A DNA stretch of 64,000 nt from contig NZ_JAAOYW010000002.1 of the NCBI RefSeq assembly GCF_011761235.1, forward strand, positions 372,001 through 436,000. The letters run 5' to 3'. This stretch comes from Frigoribacterium faeni (GTDB lineage Bacteria; Actinomycetota; Actinomycetes; Actinomycetales; Microbacteriaceae). Shown one piece after another: positions 46,059-53,965 of this stretch (the first letter of the stretch is position 1; each line of letters begins with the position of its first letter). Position numbers and translations under genes: made by a program. A model generated the notes under the pieces. It had not been told where the DNA came from and ran no database searches. It saw only the letters and a list, made by a program, of their open reading frames with translations.

Positions 46059-46186
46059 GTCCCCATCATCCGTCGCGACGGGCGCCGGGTCGAGGGGGCG
46101 CCTCCTCGTGTCGTGGCCGACGTCGACGGCGCCTCACGCCGCCGGCGGTGCGCCCGGGTGTCGGCGGTGCGTCGTAGCGTCGCGGC

Positions 46187-47278
46187 GTGCCCGAACCGAT
46201 CGAGAGCTGGTGGGCCCGCCGACAGCGGTCCCGCGGCGCCGAGGTGCCCTACGCCCCCGGCGCGTACCGCGACGCCTGGGCGCGCTACCCCGTGCTCGTG
46301 CGGCAGTACCGGCCCGAGAACAACCGAGGGCTGCTGCTCAGCCAGGTGCCGCCCGCGGCCGAGGTCTGGCTGACCTGGCTCTGCGACGTCGGGCACGTCT
46401 TCGTGGCGACCCCCGACGAACAACGGCACCGGCCCGGCCGCGAGCGGCGGCGGTCGTCGTGGTGCCCGACCTGCGCCGAGCTCGCCTCGCCCCGCCGGCT
46501 GCCCGCGGTGCCGATCGACCCCGCGCCGAAGCGGCCGCGCGCGGACGGGCCCGCGGCGCCTGCCGCACCCGTCGTCGACGCGGGCGAGCGGGCGGCCCTG
46601 CTGCGGCGCGTGGGGGCGGCGGCCGCGGGGCGAATGGGCGGCACCGCGGCACGCGCCGCGGACGGCGGGCCCTCGAGGCGAACCGCAGACGGCCTGCCGT
46701 CGCGGCGTGCGGACGACAGGCCGTCACGGACCGCGGGCGACACGACCTCGACCCGCCCCTCCCCCGTGACCGCTCGCGCGCGGCGTGCGGCCCCGGCTCC
46801 CCGCCGGCCGAGCCAGCTCTGCGGCGCGACGCCCGACCTGCCCGTCGGCGAGGCGTTCTCGAGCGCGTGCGCACCGCCTCCGGCGTCCGCGGTCGAGCAG
46901 GAGCTCCGAGCCGACCTCACGGCCGCGATCACCTTCACGGCAGGGGTCAACGCCGTGCGCATCGCGCGGCCCTTCTTCGACCACGTCGAGGCCTGGCCCG
47001 ACGTGCTGCTGCCCGAGCTGCGCGTCGCGGTCGAGTACGACTCCACGGGCCGGCACGGCCTCGAGCACGTCGGCCACCGCGAGGAGGCGGACCGCCGCAA
47101 GGACCGCGCGCTGCGGTCCGCCGGGTGGGAGGTCGTGCGCGTCCGCACCGGCGGGCTCGAGGCGCTCGGGCCGCACGACCTCGTCGTGTCGGGCCTCACG
47201 AAGAGCACCGTGCCGCAGCTGCTCGACGTGTTCCGCGCCGTGCGCGGCGACCTCTACGTCGACGCCTGGCTGCGCTGA
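46187..47278 (+). CDS. zinc-ribbon protein with PD-(D/E)XK (DUF559/Vsr-like) nuclease domain
   Basis: 363 aa, GTG start. Residues about 40-100 form a treble-clef-like zinc domain (WLTWLCDVGHVF...SSWCPTCAEL). A disordered linker (about 105-230) has an imperfect 11-residue repeat around ADGxPSRR. The C-terminal domain (about 235-363) reads EQELRADL, PDVLLPELRVAVEYD and RKDRALRSAGWEVVRVR. That is the pattern of DUF559/very-short-patch-repair-like nucleases, with probable catalytic Asp272 and Glu283. It probably cuts or binds DNA. The target is unknown; no methylase or defence partner is next to it. Confidence 0.75.
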   Translation: MPEPIESWWARRQRSRGAEVPYAPGAYRDAWARYPVLVRQYRPENNRGLLLSQVPPAAEVWLTWLCDVGHVFVATPDEQRHRPGRERRRSSWCPTCAELASPRRLPAVPIDPAPKRPRADGPAAPAAPVVDAGERAALLRRVGAAAAGRMGGTAARAADGGPSRRTADGLPSRRADDRPSRTAGDTTSTRPSPVTARARRAAPAPRRPSQLCGATPDLPVGEAFSSACAPPPASAVEQELRADLTAAITFTAGVNAVRIARPFFDHVEAWPDVLLPELRVAVEYDSTGRHGLEHVGHREEADRRKDRALRSAGWEVVRVRTGGLEALGPHDLVVSGLTKSTVPQLLDVFRAVRGDLYVDAWLR

Positions 47279-47307
47279 GCACGCGCGCCGCACGTGCGAC
47301 GGGCGGA

Positions 47308-47364
47308 CGAGTTGCCCCAGAATGCCGCTCCCGCGCGAGCCGAGCGACCGTTCGGGGCAACTCG
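47308..47364. repeat. intergenic inverted repeat between two nuclease-like genes
   Basis: CGAGTTGCCCC (47308-47318) and GGGGCAACTCG (47354-47364) pair perfectly over a 35-base GC-rich centre. It lies between convergent genes and may act as a bidirectional terminator. Confidence 0.65.
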
Positions 47365-47402
47365 CGCAGCCGCACGACGCGCCGGCGCGCGCCGGCGTCG
47401 CG

Positions 47403-47990
47403 TCAGCCCCGGAGCGCCACCGCCTCGCTGCGCCAGCGGTCGTAGGTCCGCCACGGGTCGTCCGACCCGGCCCGCAGCGCGGCGGCGTGCTCGATCAGCT
47501 CGGGGGCGGCCGTGAACCACTCGGTGCGGCCGAACCGGTGCTCGGCGAACTGCACGTGCCGGCGGTGCTCGACGAGGCGGTCGCCGCGCTCGAAGGCGAG
47601 CAGCTCGTCGTGCCACAGCCGCGCGAGCCGTCGTCGCGGCTCGGACGAGGTGCCGATCTTGACGCGGTCGTCGAAGCGCAGGTAGTAGACGACGTCGACC
47701 CGGGGAGGCGGCAGCTCGCCGTCCGGGGAGTCGCCGTGCCGCCACTCGCACACCGCGCAGAGCCAGCCCGAGGGCCAGTGCACCCCGAGCCGCGACCCGC
47801 ACGCGACGCACGGCGAGGGCAGCAGGTCGGTGAGCCCGTGCTCGCGCTCCGACCAGTCGGCGGCCGCGTCGAGGTGCCGGGCGCAGAGCAGAGCCGGCGC
47901 ACCGGCCTCGGCGGCCCGGGCACAGCCGTCGACCAGGCACGCCCCGTCGAGCCCCGAGGAGGCGCGGGCAGGTGTCGAGGACGCGGTCAC
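47403..47990 (-). CDS. zinc-finger protein with GIY-YIG (T5orf172/Mug113-like) domain
   Basis: 195 aa, GTG start. Two Cys-rich zinc sites: C18/C23/C36/H39 and C61-x-x-C64...C78-x-x-C81. A GIY-YIG-like module follows (about 97-165): DVVYYLRFDDRVKIGTSSEP, RRRLARL, an acidic position in DRLVEHRRHVQF and RFGRTEWF. The pattern fits the T5orf172/Mug113 branch of GIY-YIG nucleases. It is convergent with the other nuclease-like gene. DNA cleavage is inferred from the fold. Confidence 0.75.
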   Translation of the reverse strand: MTASSTPARASSGLDGACLVDGCARAAEAGAPALLCARHLDAAADWSEREHGLTDLLPSPCVACGSRLGVHWPSGWLCAVCEWRHGDSPDGELPPPRVDVVYYLRFDDRVKIGTSSEPRRRLARLWHDELLAFERGDRLVEHRRHVQFAEHRFGRTEWFTAAPELIEHAAALRAGSDDPWRTYDRWRSEAVALRG

Positions 47991-48067
47991 GTCGTCACCG
48001 TAGGCCGCACCGCCGACACCGCCAGCGGCACCGACACCGGCGCCGGCCAGCGGAGCGCCGGCACCGG

Positions 48068-48280
48068 TCAGTCGAGTTCCTGCGCCTCTCCCCCGCCGGG
48101 TCGCACCTTGGCGGTGTCCGCGACGTCGATGCGGGTGACGCCGTCGCCGCGCTCCTCCGTCGTGATGCGCGGTGCGGCGTCGGACTCGTCCGACTTGGGC
48201 GCCCGCGTCAGCTGGTCGTGGCGCTTCTCGTCGTCGGTCATGCCCGTGGGGTCGTCGTGCCCGGCTGTGTCGCTGCTCAT
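48068..48280 (-). CDS. small hydrophilic protein of unknown function
   Basis: 70 aa, ATG start. Strongly charged and rich in Asp, Glu, Thr and Arg, without hydrophobic stretches; probably disordered (MTDDEKRHDQLTRAPKSDES; TRIDVADTAKV). Short proteins like this occur in Microbacteriaceae under misleading names such as multidrug transporter; nothing in it suggests transport. Confidence 0.6.
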   Translation of the reverse strand: MSSDTAGHDDPTGMTDDEKRHDQLTRAPKSDESDAAPRITTEERGDGVTRIDVADTAKVRPGGGEAQELD

Positions 48281-48393
48281 GCAGTCGAGGCTACGCGGGC
48301 GCCGGGACCGCCCGCCCGCCGGTCACCCTCGGCCGCGGGCTTCCACCCGCCCGGCGCCGCGCCCCCCGAACGCGGGGCGGCCAGACTGGGGCG

Positions 48394-49608
48394 GTGACCG
48401 ACGACGACCACCGCCCTCCGGCCGCCTCCCCCTCGCCCGCCGCGGCTCCCGCGGCACGGGACGCCGCCCGCGCCGAGACCGACGCCCGCCCCGACACCGA
48501 CACCGACAGCACCGCCCTCCGGCCACCGGCACCACGGCGACGCGGCTCCGGCCCCGACTCGCTCGCGGTCGTCGGGTTCGTCGGAGCCGTGCTCCTCGCG
48601 ACGGGCGTGCAGATCGGCGGCACCGTGCTGCTGGTGCTGCTCTCGACCGACGGCGGCACCGGGCCGCTGCTCGCCGGGGTCGCGGGGCTCGGCCTGCTGG
48701 TGCTGCCACCGCTCGTGCTCGGCGCCGTCCTCGCCGCGTGGGACGTCCCGGCGAGCGACGCCGGGAGGCGCCGACACCGCCGGTTCCTCGCCGCGGTGCT
48801 GGGCGCCGAGGTCGCGGGAGCGGCCCTGGTGCTGGTGTCCGCGGTGCTGAGCGGGTCGCCGGCCTGGCTGCCCGCCTCCTTCGTGGCCGTCGGCGCAGTC
48901 CTGACCCTCGTCGCCCTCTGGGCCGGACCCGCCCTCGGCGAGCGCGCCGGTCGACGCGCGGCCGAGCAGGCGGAGTCGCCGACCTGGCGGCCGCCCACCC
49001 GCACCGAGGTGCGGCGGGCCGTCCGGACGGTCGCGCTCACGTTCGCGTTGACCTTCGTGCCGGTCGCGGTGGGGCTCTCGTTCGTCCCGGGCGAGGACGA
49101 CGACGGCGGGGCACAGGCGCTGCTCGTCGCGGCCGGGCTGGCGTTCATCGCCGCCTCGTGCGCGTGCCTGGTCGTGTCGCTGCGGATGCAGCGGACGGTG
49201 ACCAGCCTGTTCGGTCGTGACCAGGAACGCGCACGCAGGGTGGGACGAGCCGTGATGGGCCGGCGCGCCGTCGAGCTCGGCCCCGACGACGAGCGCCTCG
49301 CTGCACGCTGGGCCTCGATGAACAGGGTCGCGTACCCGGTGCAGATCGCCCAGTCGGAGCTGCTCTTCGCAGGTCTCCTCTGCCAGCAGCTGCCCCTGGC
49401 CCTGTCCGACGACGCGTGGATCGCGACCCGCGTCCTGGTCGTCGTCCTGCCCGTCGCGATGGTCGCCTTCGTGCCGCTGTTCCTCGTCCGCCACCGCCGC
49501 CTCCGCCGGTTCGCCGACGACCATGCGCACGTGCTCGACGCGACCACCCCCGAGGAGGCGCCGACCCCGTCGCCCGGGACCGGTCCGGCCTCTGAGGCGC
49601 GCCCGTGA
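48394..49608 (+). CDS. multi-pass membrane protein of unknown function
   Basis: 404 aa from the GTG at 48394. A disordered Ala/Pro/Asp-rich start (about 50 aa) is followed by about eight hydrophobic segments in four pairs (about 55-390). The last helices are flanked by basic loops (RHRRLRRFADDH). No transporter or enzyme motif is seen. It is coupled by GTGA to a second membrane protein, so the two may form a complex. Confidence 0.8.
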   Translation: MTDDDHRPPAASPSPAAAPAARDAARAETDARPDTDTDSTALRPPAPRRRGSGPDSLAVVGFVGAVLLATGVQIGGTVLLVLLSTDGGTGPLLAGVAGLGLLVLPPLVLGAVLAAWDVPASDAGRRRHRRFLAAVLGAEVAGAALVLVSAVLSGSPAWLPASFVAVGAVLTLVALWAGPALGERAGRRAAEQAESPTWRPPTRTEVRRAVRTVALTFALTFVPVAVGLSFVPGEDDDGGAQALLVAAGLAFIAASCACLVVSLRMQRTVTSLFGRDQERARRVGRAVMGRRAVELGPDDERLAARWASMNRVAYPVQIAQSELLFAGLLCQQLPLALSDDAWIATRVLVVVLPVAMVAFVPLFLVRHRRLRRFADDHAHVLDATTPEEAPTPSPGTGPASEARP

Positions 49609-50270
49609 GCGGGCCGTCCCCCACCCGCGCCGACCTCCGTCGCCGTGGCTGGCACGAGTGGCGGGCCGCCGCCCCGCGGTTCCTGACGCCGCGCCGTCGT
49701 GCGTGGCTCGTCGTCGTGGCGGTCGTGGTCGGGTCGCTCGCGGCGGTCGCGGTCGACCGGGTGCTCGTGGGCGACGACGACCTCGACTGGGCGGGAGCCC
49801 TGCGCGTCGTGGCGCCGATCAGCCTCGCCTCGGTGGCCGCCGCCCTCGGCGTCGCCGCCGTCGTCGGGGTCTCGCTGCGGCACGACCGACGCGACCTCGC
49901 CCCCGTCTCGTGGCGCGACGACCGCCTCGTGCTCGACTACTCGAGCCCCGGTGCACCCGAGCTGTCGGCGACGCTGGCACCGCGCCTCCTCGCCTCCGCC
50001 CGCAAGCAGCACGTGGGCCTGGTCGGCTCGGTGACGCTCCTCCTCGGCCTGTCCGGCGCCCTGGCCCTCGCGGTCGTCGGCGTCGTGGGCGTCATGGTCG
50101 CCGCGGGGTTCCCGGGGGTCGGCTTCGCCGGGGCGCTCGTGTCGGCGATCAGCCTGCCGTTCAGCGTCGTGACGAGCCTCGAGACGCTGGGCCGCGCCTC
50201 CGTCGCGATCGACCTCGCCACCGCGCACCCTGCCGTCGAGGAGGCGCGGACCGCCCCGGCGGACCGCTGA
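49605..50270 (+). CDS. membrane protein of unknown function
   Basis: 221 aa, GTG overlapping the previous stop. Basic N-terminus, two helices (about 33-90), a soluble loop (SWRDDRLVLDYSSPGAPEL) and two helices (about 137-185). No family recognised. Probably works with the upstream membrane protein. Confidence 0.78.
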   Translation: MSGPSPTRADLRRRGWHEWRAAAPRFLTPRRRAWLVVVAVVVGSLAAVAVDRVLVGDDDLDWAGALRVVAPISLASVAAALGVAAVVGVSLRHDRRDLAPVSWRDDRLVLDYSSPGAPELSATLAPRLLASARKQHVGLVGSVTLLLGLSGALALAVVGVVGVMVAAGFPGVGFAGALVSAISLPFSVVTSLETLGRASVAIDLATAHPAVEEARTAPADR

Positions 50271-50310
50271 CGGACGCCGCGCGCCGAGCCGGCGGGGCCC
50301 TCTCGACGAA

Positions 50311-50335
50311 TTGCGTGCAACCTAGTTGCGCACAA
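50311..50335 (+). promoter_or_regulatory. probable OhrR operator
   Basis: TTGCGTGCAA (50311-50320), CCTAG, TTGCGCACAA (50326-50335): two near-palindromic half-sites in the spacer just before ohrR. TACAGT (50341-50346) may be the -10 box, giving an almost leaderless message. It fits autoregulation by OhrR. Confidence 0.6.
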
Positions 50336-50353
50336 CGTGTTACAGTCGTGCTC

Positions 50354-50800
50354 GTGACCACGACCGCCCCCGCGACGCCCCTGCTCGACGAGCAGATCTG
50401 CTTCGCGCTCTACGCCGCCAGCCGCGCCGTCACCGCGCGCTACCGCGAGCTGCTCGAGCCGCTCGGCGTCACGTACCCGCAGTACCTCGTGCTGCTCGTG
50501 CTGTGGGAGCAGGGGCCGACGGGCGTCTCGGGCCTCGGCGAGCGCCTCCACCTCGACTCGGGCACGTTGTCGCCGCTGCTGCGACGCCTCGAGGGGCAGG
50601 GGCTCGTCTCACGCACCCGCGTCCCCGACGACGAGCGCAGCGTCCGCGTCGAGCTGACCGACGCCGGCGAGGCACTGCGGGCCTCGGCCGCCGGCATCCC
50701 GGCGAGCATCTGCGCCGCGACCGGCCTCGACGCCGCCGCGATCGCGGCCCTGACGGCCCAGGTCGGCGACCTGGGCGACAGCGTGCGCGGCGCCTCCTAG
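50354..50800 (+). CDS. ohrR: organic hydroperoxide-sensing MarR-type repressor OhrR
   Basis: 148 aa from a GTG at 50354; a GTG two codons earlier is possible. The start of the domain reads LLDEQICFALYAASRAVTA, which holds the N-terminal redox Cys characteristic of OhrR. The winged helix follows (VTYPQYLVLLVLWEQGPTGV; LHLDSGTLSPLLRRLEGQGL). Oxidation of the Cys by organic peroxides would lift repression of itself and the adjacent osmC/ohr gene. Confidence 0.93.
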   Translation: MTTTAPATPLLDEQICFALYAASRAVTARYRELLEPLGVTYPQYLVLLVLWEQGPTGVSGLGERLHLDSGTLSPLLRRLEGQGLVSRTRVPDDERSVRVELTDAGEALRASAAGIPASICAATGLDAAAIAALTAQVGDLGDSVRGAS

Positions 50801-50856
50801 GCACGGCCACCACGACTCCTCCGACCCGACCATCCCCTCCACGAAAGAAGGACACC

Positions 50857-51297
50857 ATGCCCACTCGCACCTCCCGCACCGCCTGGAACGGCAGCCTCGA
50901 GACCGGCGAGGGCCAGGTCGAGCTCTCGAGCTCGAAGCTCGGCACCTACGACGTCTCGTTCCCGAAGCGCGCCGCCGACGACGCCAACGGCGCCACCAGC
51001 CCCGAGGAGCTGCTCGCGGCCGCCCACTCCGCCTGCTACGCCATGCAGTTCAGCGCCGTCCTCGGCCAGGCCGGCGGCACCGTCGAGGCCCTCGACGTCA
51101 AGGCCGACGTCTCGCTCGGCCCGGACTCGGCCGGCGGCTTCAAGCTCACCGGCATCGCCCTCACCGTGCGCGGCGAGGTGTCGGGCATCGACGAGGCCGC
51201 GTTCCAGGCCGCGGCGCAGAACGCCAAGGAGACCTGCCCCGTGAGCAAGGCGCTGACCGGCGTCGACATCACGCTCGACGCGACGTTCGAGAGCTAG
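50857..51297 (+). CDS. osmC: OsmC/Ohr-family peroxiredoxin
   Basis: 146 aa, ATG with AAAGAAGGACACC upstream. Thiol peroxidase family with both reactive cysteines: ELLAAAHSACYAMQFS and AKETCPVSKALTGVDITLDA. The HSACYAM/CPVSKAL spacing is of the OsmC subgroup. It reduces organic hydroperoxides in the cytosol. It follows ohrR directly, which explains its regulation. Confidence 0.93.
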   Translation: MPTRTSRTAWNGSLETGEGQVELSSSKLGTYDVSFPKRAADDANGATSPEELLAAAHSACYAMQFSAVLGQAGGTVEALDVKADVSLGPDSAGGFKLTGIALTVRGEVSGIDEAAFQAAAQNAKETCPVSKALTGVDITLDATFES

Positions 51298-51313
51298 GCA
51301 GCAGCACCCTCCG

Positions 51314-51373
51314 ACACCGCCGAGTGAACGAGGCACCGCCCACTTCGGCGGTGTCCCGTCCACTCGGCGGTGT
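51314..51373. repeat. intergenic palindrome, family A copy 2
   Basis: 27-bp arms (51314-51340 and 51347-51373) with three mismatches; a decayed relative of 28640-28699. Lies just after osmC. The following GTTCGTCGTGGGC is also found in the 149-bp repeats at 19 kb. Confidence 0.8.
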
Positions 51374-51513
51374 TCGTCGTGGGCCCGGTGCGGCCGCGCC
51401 CCGATCTGGGGCCAGGCCCGGGCCAGTCACGAGGAGGCGGCACTCCGAACCCGAGACGACGCAGCAGCGCTCGGGCACGGACGACCGGGCGTCCCTCCAC
51501 GGAAGGCCCGACG

Positions 51514-51756
51514 ATGAACGACCACACCCGCCCCACGGCGACCCCGACCTGTCCCGGCTGCGGCGGCCGCGCCCGGCTCGTCGACAACCCGTACTACGGC
51601 TCCGGGCTGAGCGTGCACCCGTGGGTGCTCACCTGCACGGCCTGCTCGTCGTCGTCGTTCGTGGCCGACCCCGAGAGCCGTGAGCGCCGGGCGCCGTGCC
51701 CGATCCGCGGGCGGAGCGCCTGGGCCCGCCTCGTCGGGCGGCTCGGCAAGCGCTAG
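51514..51756 (+). CDS. small zinc-ribbon protein
   Basis: 80 aa, ATG with GGAAGG 8 bases upstream. Two Cys pairs, CPGCGG and CTAC, about 25 residues apart suggest one zinc ribbon; a basic C-terminus follows (RSAWARLVGRLGKR). Possibly nucleic-acid binding. Family not recognised. Confidence 0.65.
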   Translation: MNDHTRPTATPTCPGCGGRARLVDNPYYGSGLSVHPWVLTCTACSSSSFVADPESRERRAPCPIRGRSAWARLVGRLGKR

Positions 51757-51804
51757 GCACGGCCGGGCGCCGGCCGAACGCGGGCAGCCCGCCCGCCAGG
51801 GGCG

Positions 51805-52503
51805 TCAGCGCAGCCGGCCCACCGCGCTGTCGTCGAGCGCGTCGAGCAGCGTCGCGACGTCGTCCCACACCTCGACGGCGCCCGCCTCGAGCAGCCCCGC
51901 CCGCGACGTCCCGCCGGTGAGGACGCCGACGCAGGCGACCCCGGCGCGACCTGCCGCCTCCAGGTCCCAGACGGCGTCGCCGACCATGACGGCGTGGTCG
52001 GCGTCGACGCCGGCCTTCTCGAGCGCTCCCTCGACGATGCCCGGGTCGGGCTTGGCGGTGTCCGCGTCCTCGGACGAGGTGACGGCCCAGAGGGCGCCCT
52101 CGACGTCGAGGAGGCCGCGCAGCACCGTGAGCTCCTCCTCGGGGGCGCTGGTCGCGAGCACGACCCGGTGCCCGCGCCGGGTCAGCTCCGAGAGCAGCTC
52201 GGTCGCCCGCGCGAAGACGTGCAGGTCGGTGTCGCCGTGGGGCAGGTAGTGGGCGGAGTGCCGCTCCTTCGCCTCGTCGCCCCGCGCCTCCGCGACCTCG
52301 TCGCCGAGCAGGGTCGAGAGCAGCAGCGACGAGTCCATCCCGATGCCCTGGTGGATCCGCCAGCTGTCGACGGGGTGCCCGATGTCGGCGAAGGCCTTCG
52401 ACCAGGCGTCGACGTGCGCGTAGTTCGAGTCGACGAGCGTCCCGTCGATGTCGAAGAGGACGGCGGTGACGGGAGCGGAGGAGGCGGGGGTCGGGTCGGT
52501 CAT
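51805..52503 (-). CDS. HAD-family phosphatase
   Basis: 232 aa from the ATG at 52503; the frame extends upstream but MTDPTPASS followed by VTAVLFDIDGTLVDSNYAHV is the natural beginning. HAD motifs: DxDGT (nucleophile Asp), VLATSAPEEE (motif II Ser/Thr), KPDPGIVEGAL (motif III Lys) and VMVGDAVWDLEAAGRAG (motif IV). Close to phosphoglycolate phosphatase/beta-phosphoglucomutase-like hydrolases. Substrate unknown. Confidence 0.92.
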   Translation of the reverse strand: MTDPTPASSAPVTAVLFDIDGTLVDSNYAHVDAWSKAFADIGHPVDSWRIHQGIGMDSSLLLSTLLGDEVAEARGDEAKERHSAHYLPHGDTDLHVFARATELLSELTRRGHRVVLATSAPEEELTVLRGLLDVEGALWAVTSSEDADTAKPDPGIVEGALEKAGVDADHAVMVGDAVWDLEAAGRAGVACVGVLTGGTSRAGLLEAGAVEVWDDVATLLDALDDSAVGRLR

Positions 52504-52747
52504 GCCCCCAGCCTGTACCTGCAGGGACTGCACCGTTCGGGGTGCGCCCCGCGCCGGCGCCCGGGCCAGGTCCGAGCAACCCACGCCCTGCGCCCGCACC
52601 CCACGCGAGCGACTTGCCCCCGATGGTCGCGTCCCCGGCCCCGAGGCGGCCGTCCGGGCCGGATCGTCGCCGCGGGCGGGCGCCGTGCTGGGCGCCGCCT
52701 CCGAGCTCGCTGGGAACCTGGCGACCCGGCAGGCGTTGGCTGCTCGC

Positions 52748-53425
52748 ATGACTACGTACGGAATCATCGGAGCAGGCAACATCGGCAGCCAGGTCGCCCG
52801 GGCCCTCATCGAGCACGGCCACGACGTCGTGATCAGCAACTCGCGCGGTCCCGAGACCCTGAGCGACCTCATCGACGACCTGGGCGAGAAGGCGCGCGCC
52901 GCGACGGCCGAGGAGGCGGCGGAGGCCGGCGAGGTCGTGGTCGTCACCGTGCCCCTGAAGAACTACGAGCAGGTGCCCGTCGCGCCGCTCGCCGGCAAGG
53001 TCGTCATCGACACGAACAACTACTACTTCGAGCGCGACGGCCACATCGCCGCCCTCGACAACGGCCTCGACACCGTCTCGGGCATGCTGCAGCGCCACCT
53101 GCCCGAGAGCAAGGTCGCCAAGGGCTTCAACCACATCATGGCGAAGGACATCACGACGGACGGCAAGCCCTCCGGCACCGAGGGCCGCCGTGCCCTCGCG
53201 ACGTCGAGCGACTTCGAGGAGGCCGCCGAGCTCGTGCAGCGCCTCTACGACGAGCTCGGCTTCGACACCGTCAACGTCGGGCCGCTCAGCGAGAGCTGGC
53301 GCGTCGAGCGCGACCAGCCCGCCTACGTCGTGACGCAGACCCGCTCGGAGCTCGTCGCGAACCTGGCGAAGGCCACGCGCGCCACGGCGACGAACGAGCC
53401 GGCGCCGCACGCCGACGAGGCGTAG
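52748..53425 (+). CDS. NADPH-dependent F420 reductase-like oxidoreductase
   Basis: 225 aa, ATG at 52748. Rossmann start TYGIIGAGNIGSQVARALIE, then VVISNSRGPETL and VVVVTVPLKNYEQVP: the NADP-binding pattern of the F420:NADP oxidoreductase/ProC-like family. VIDTNNYYFERDGHI and AKGFNHIMAKDI are typical of the actinobacterial members, often annotated as NAD(P)-binding or F420-related. The cofactor is inferred from similarity. The spacer 52504-52747 contains a short inverted repeat (GCGAGCGAC...GGTCGCG) and nothing else clear. Confidence 0.87.
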   Translation: MTTYGIIGAGNIGSQVARALIEHGHDVVISNSRGPETLSDLIDDLGEKARAATAEEAAEAGEVVVVTVPLKNYEQVPVAPLAGKVVIDTNNYYFERDGHIAALDNGLDTVSGMLQRHLPESKVAKGFNHIMAKDITTDGKPSGTEGRRALATSSDFEEAAELVQRLYDELGFDTVNVGPLSESWRVERDQPAYVVTQTRSELVANLAKATRATATNEPAPHADEA

Positions 53426-53485
53426 CCGCCGCTCGTCCCCGGGGCGCGACCCGCGCCTCCTGGGGTGCGACCCGCGCCCCACGAC

Positions 53486-53545
53486 GAACCCCGTTCCGTT
53501 CACCGAACCACGTTGCTCCGTGGTTCGGTGAACGGAACGGGGTTC
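53486..53545. repeat. intergenic palindrome, family B copy 2
   Basis: Perfect 27-bp arms (53486-53512 and 53519-53545), loop TTGCTC. Same geometry and flanks (CGAC before, TCTGCG after) as 28749-28808. It lies between convergent genes. Confidence 0.9.
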
Positions 53546-53581
53546 TCTGCGTCTGGGCCGGCGCCCGCTCGGACCCTCAGG

Positions 53582-53965
53582 TCAGAACGGCACCCCGCAC
53601 CGCAGCACGACGTTGGCGAACGGGGTCGCCTCGCCCGTGCGGACGAGCAGCCGCGCCCGGCCGCTCAGGGCCTTGAGCTCGTCGTGCGTCACGTGGTCGA
53701 CCTCGTCGAACCGGGCCGCGATCTGCTCGCCCGCGAGCGTGCCGACGCTCTCGTCCGCCGCCGTGCACGCCTCGAAGACGGCGTCGGCCAGCAGGGCGTC
53801 GAGCACCGCCGCGAACGGCGGCAGGCCGTGCACGACCGCGAGGTCGACGACCGGCACGCCGACCGGCAGGGGCAGCCCGCAGTCCGCCACGACGACGAGG
53901 TCGCCGTGGCCGAGCCCGCTGATCGCCGCGTTCAGCTGGGCGTTGAGGATGCCGCCGCGCTTCAC
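53582..53965 (-). CDS. rbsD: D-ribose pyranase
   Basis: 127 aa from a GTG overlapping the rbsK stop (GTGA). Converts beta-D-ribopyranose to furanose for ribokinase. The N-terminus VKRGGILNAQLNAAISGLGH has the catalytic His20 in GHGD, followed by DCGLPLPVGVPVVDLAV. C-terminal RTGEATPFANVVLRCGVPF is the usual active-site end. Last gene of the ribose operon. Confidence 0.95.
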   Translation of the reverse strand: MKRGGILNAQLNAAISGLGHGDLVVVADCGLPLPVGVPVVDLAVVHGLPPFAAVLDALLADAVFEACTAADESVGTLAGEQIAARFDEVDHVTHDELKALSGRARLLVRTGEATPFANVVLRCGVPF

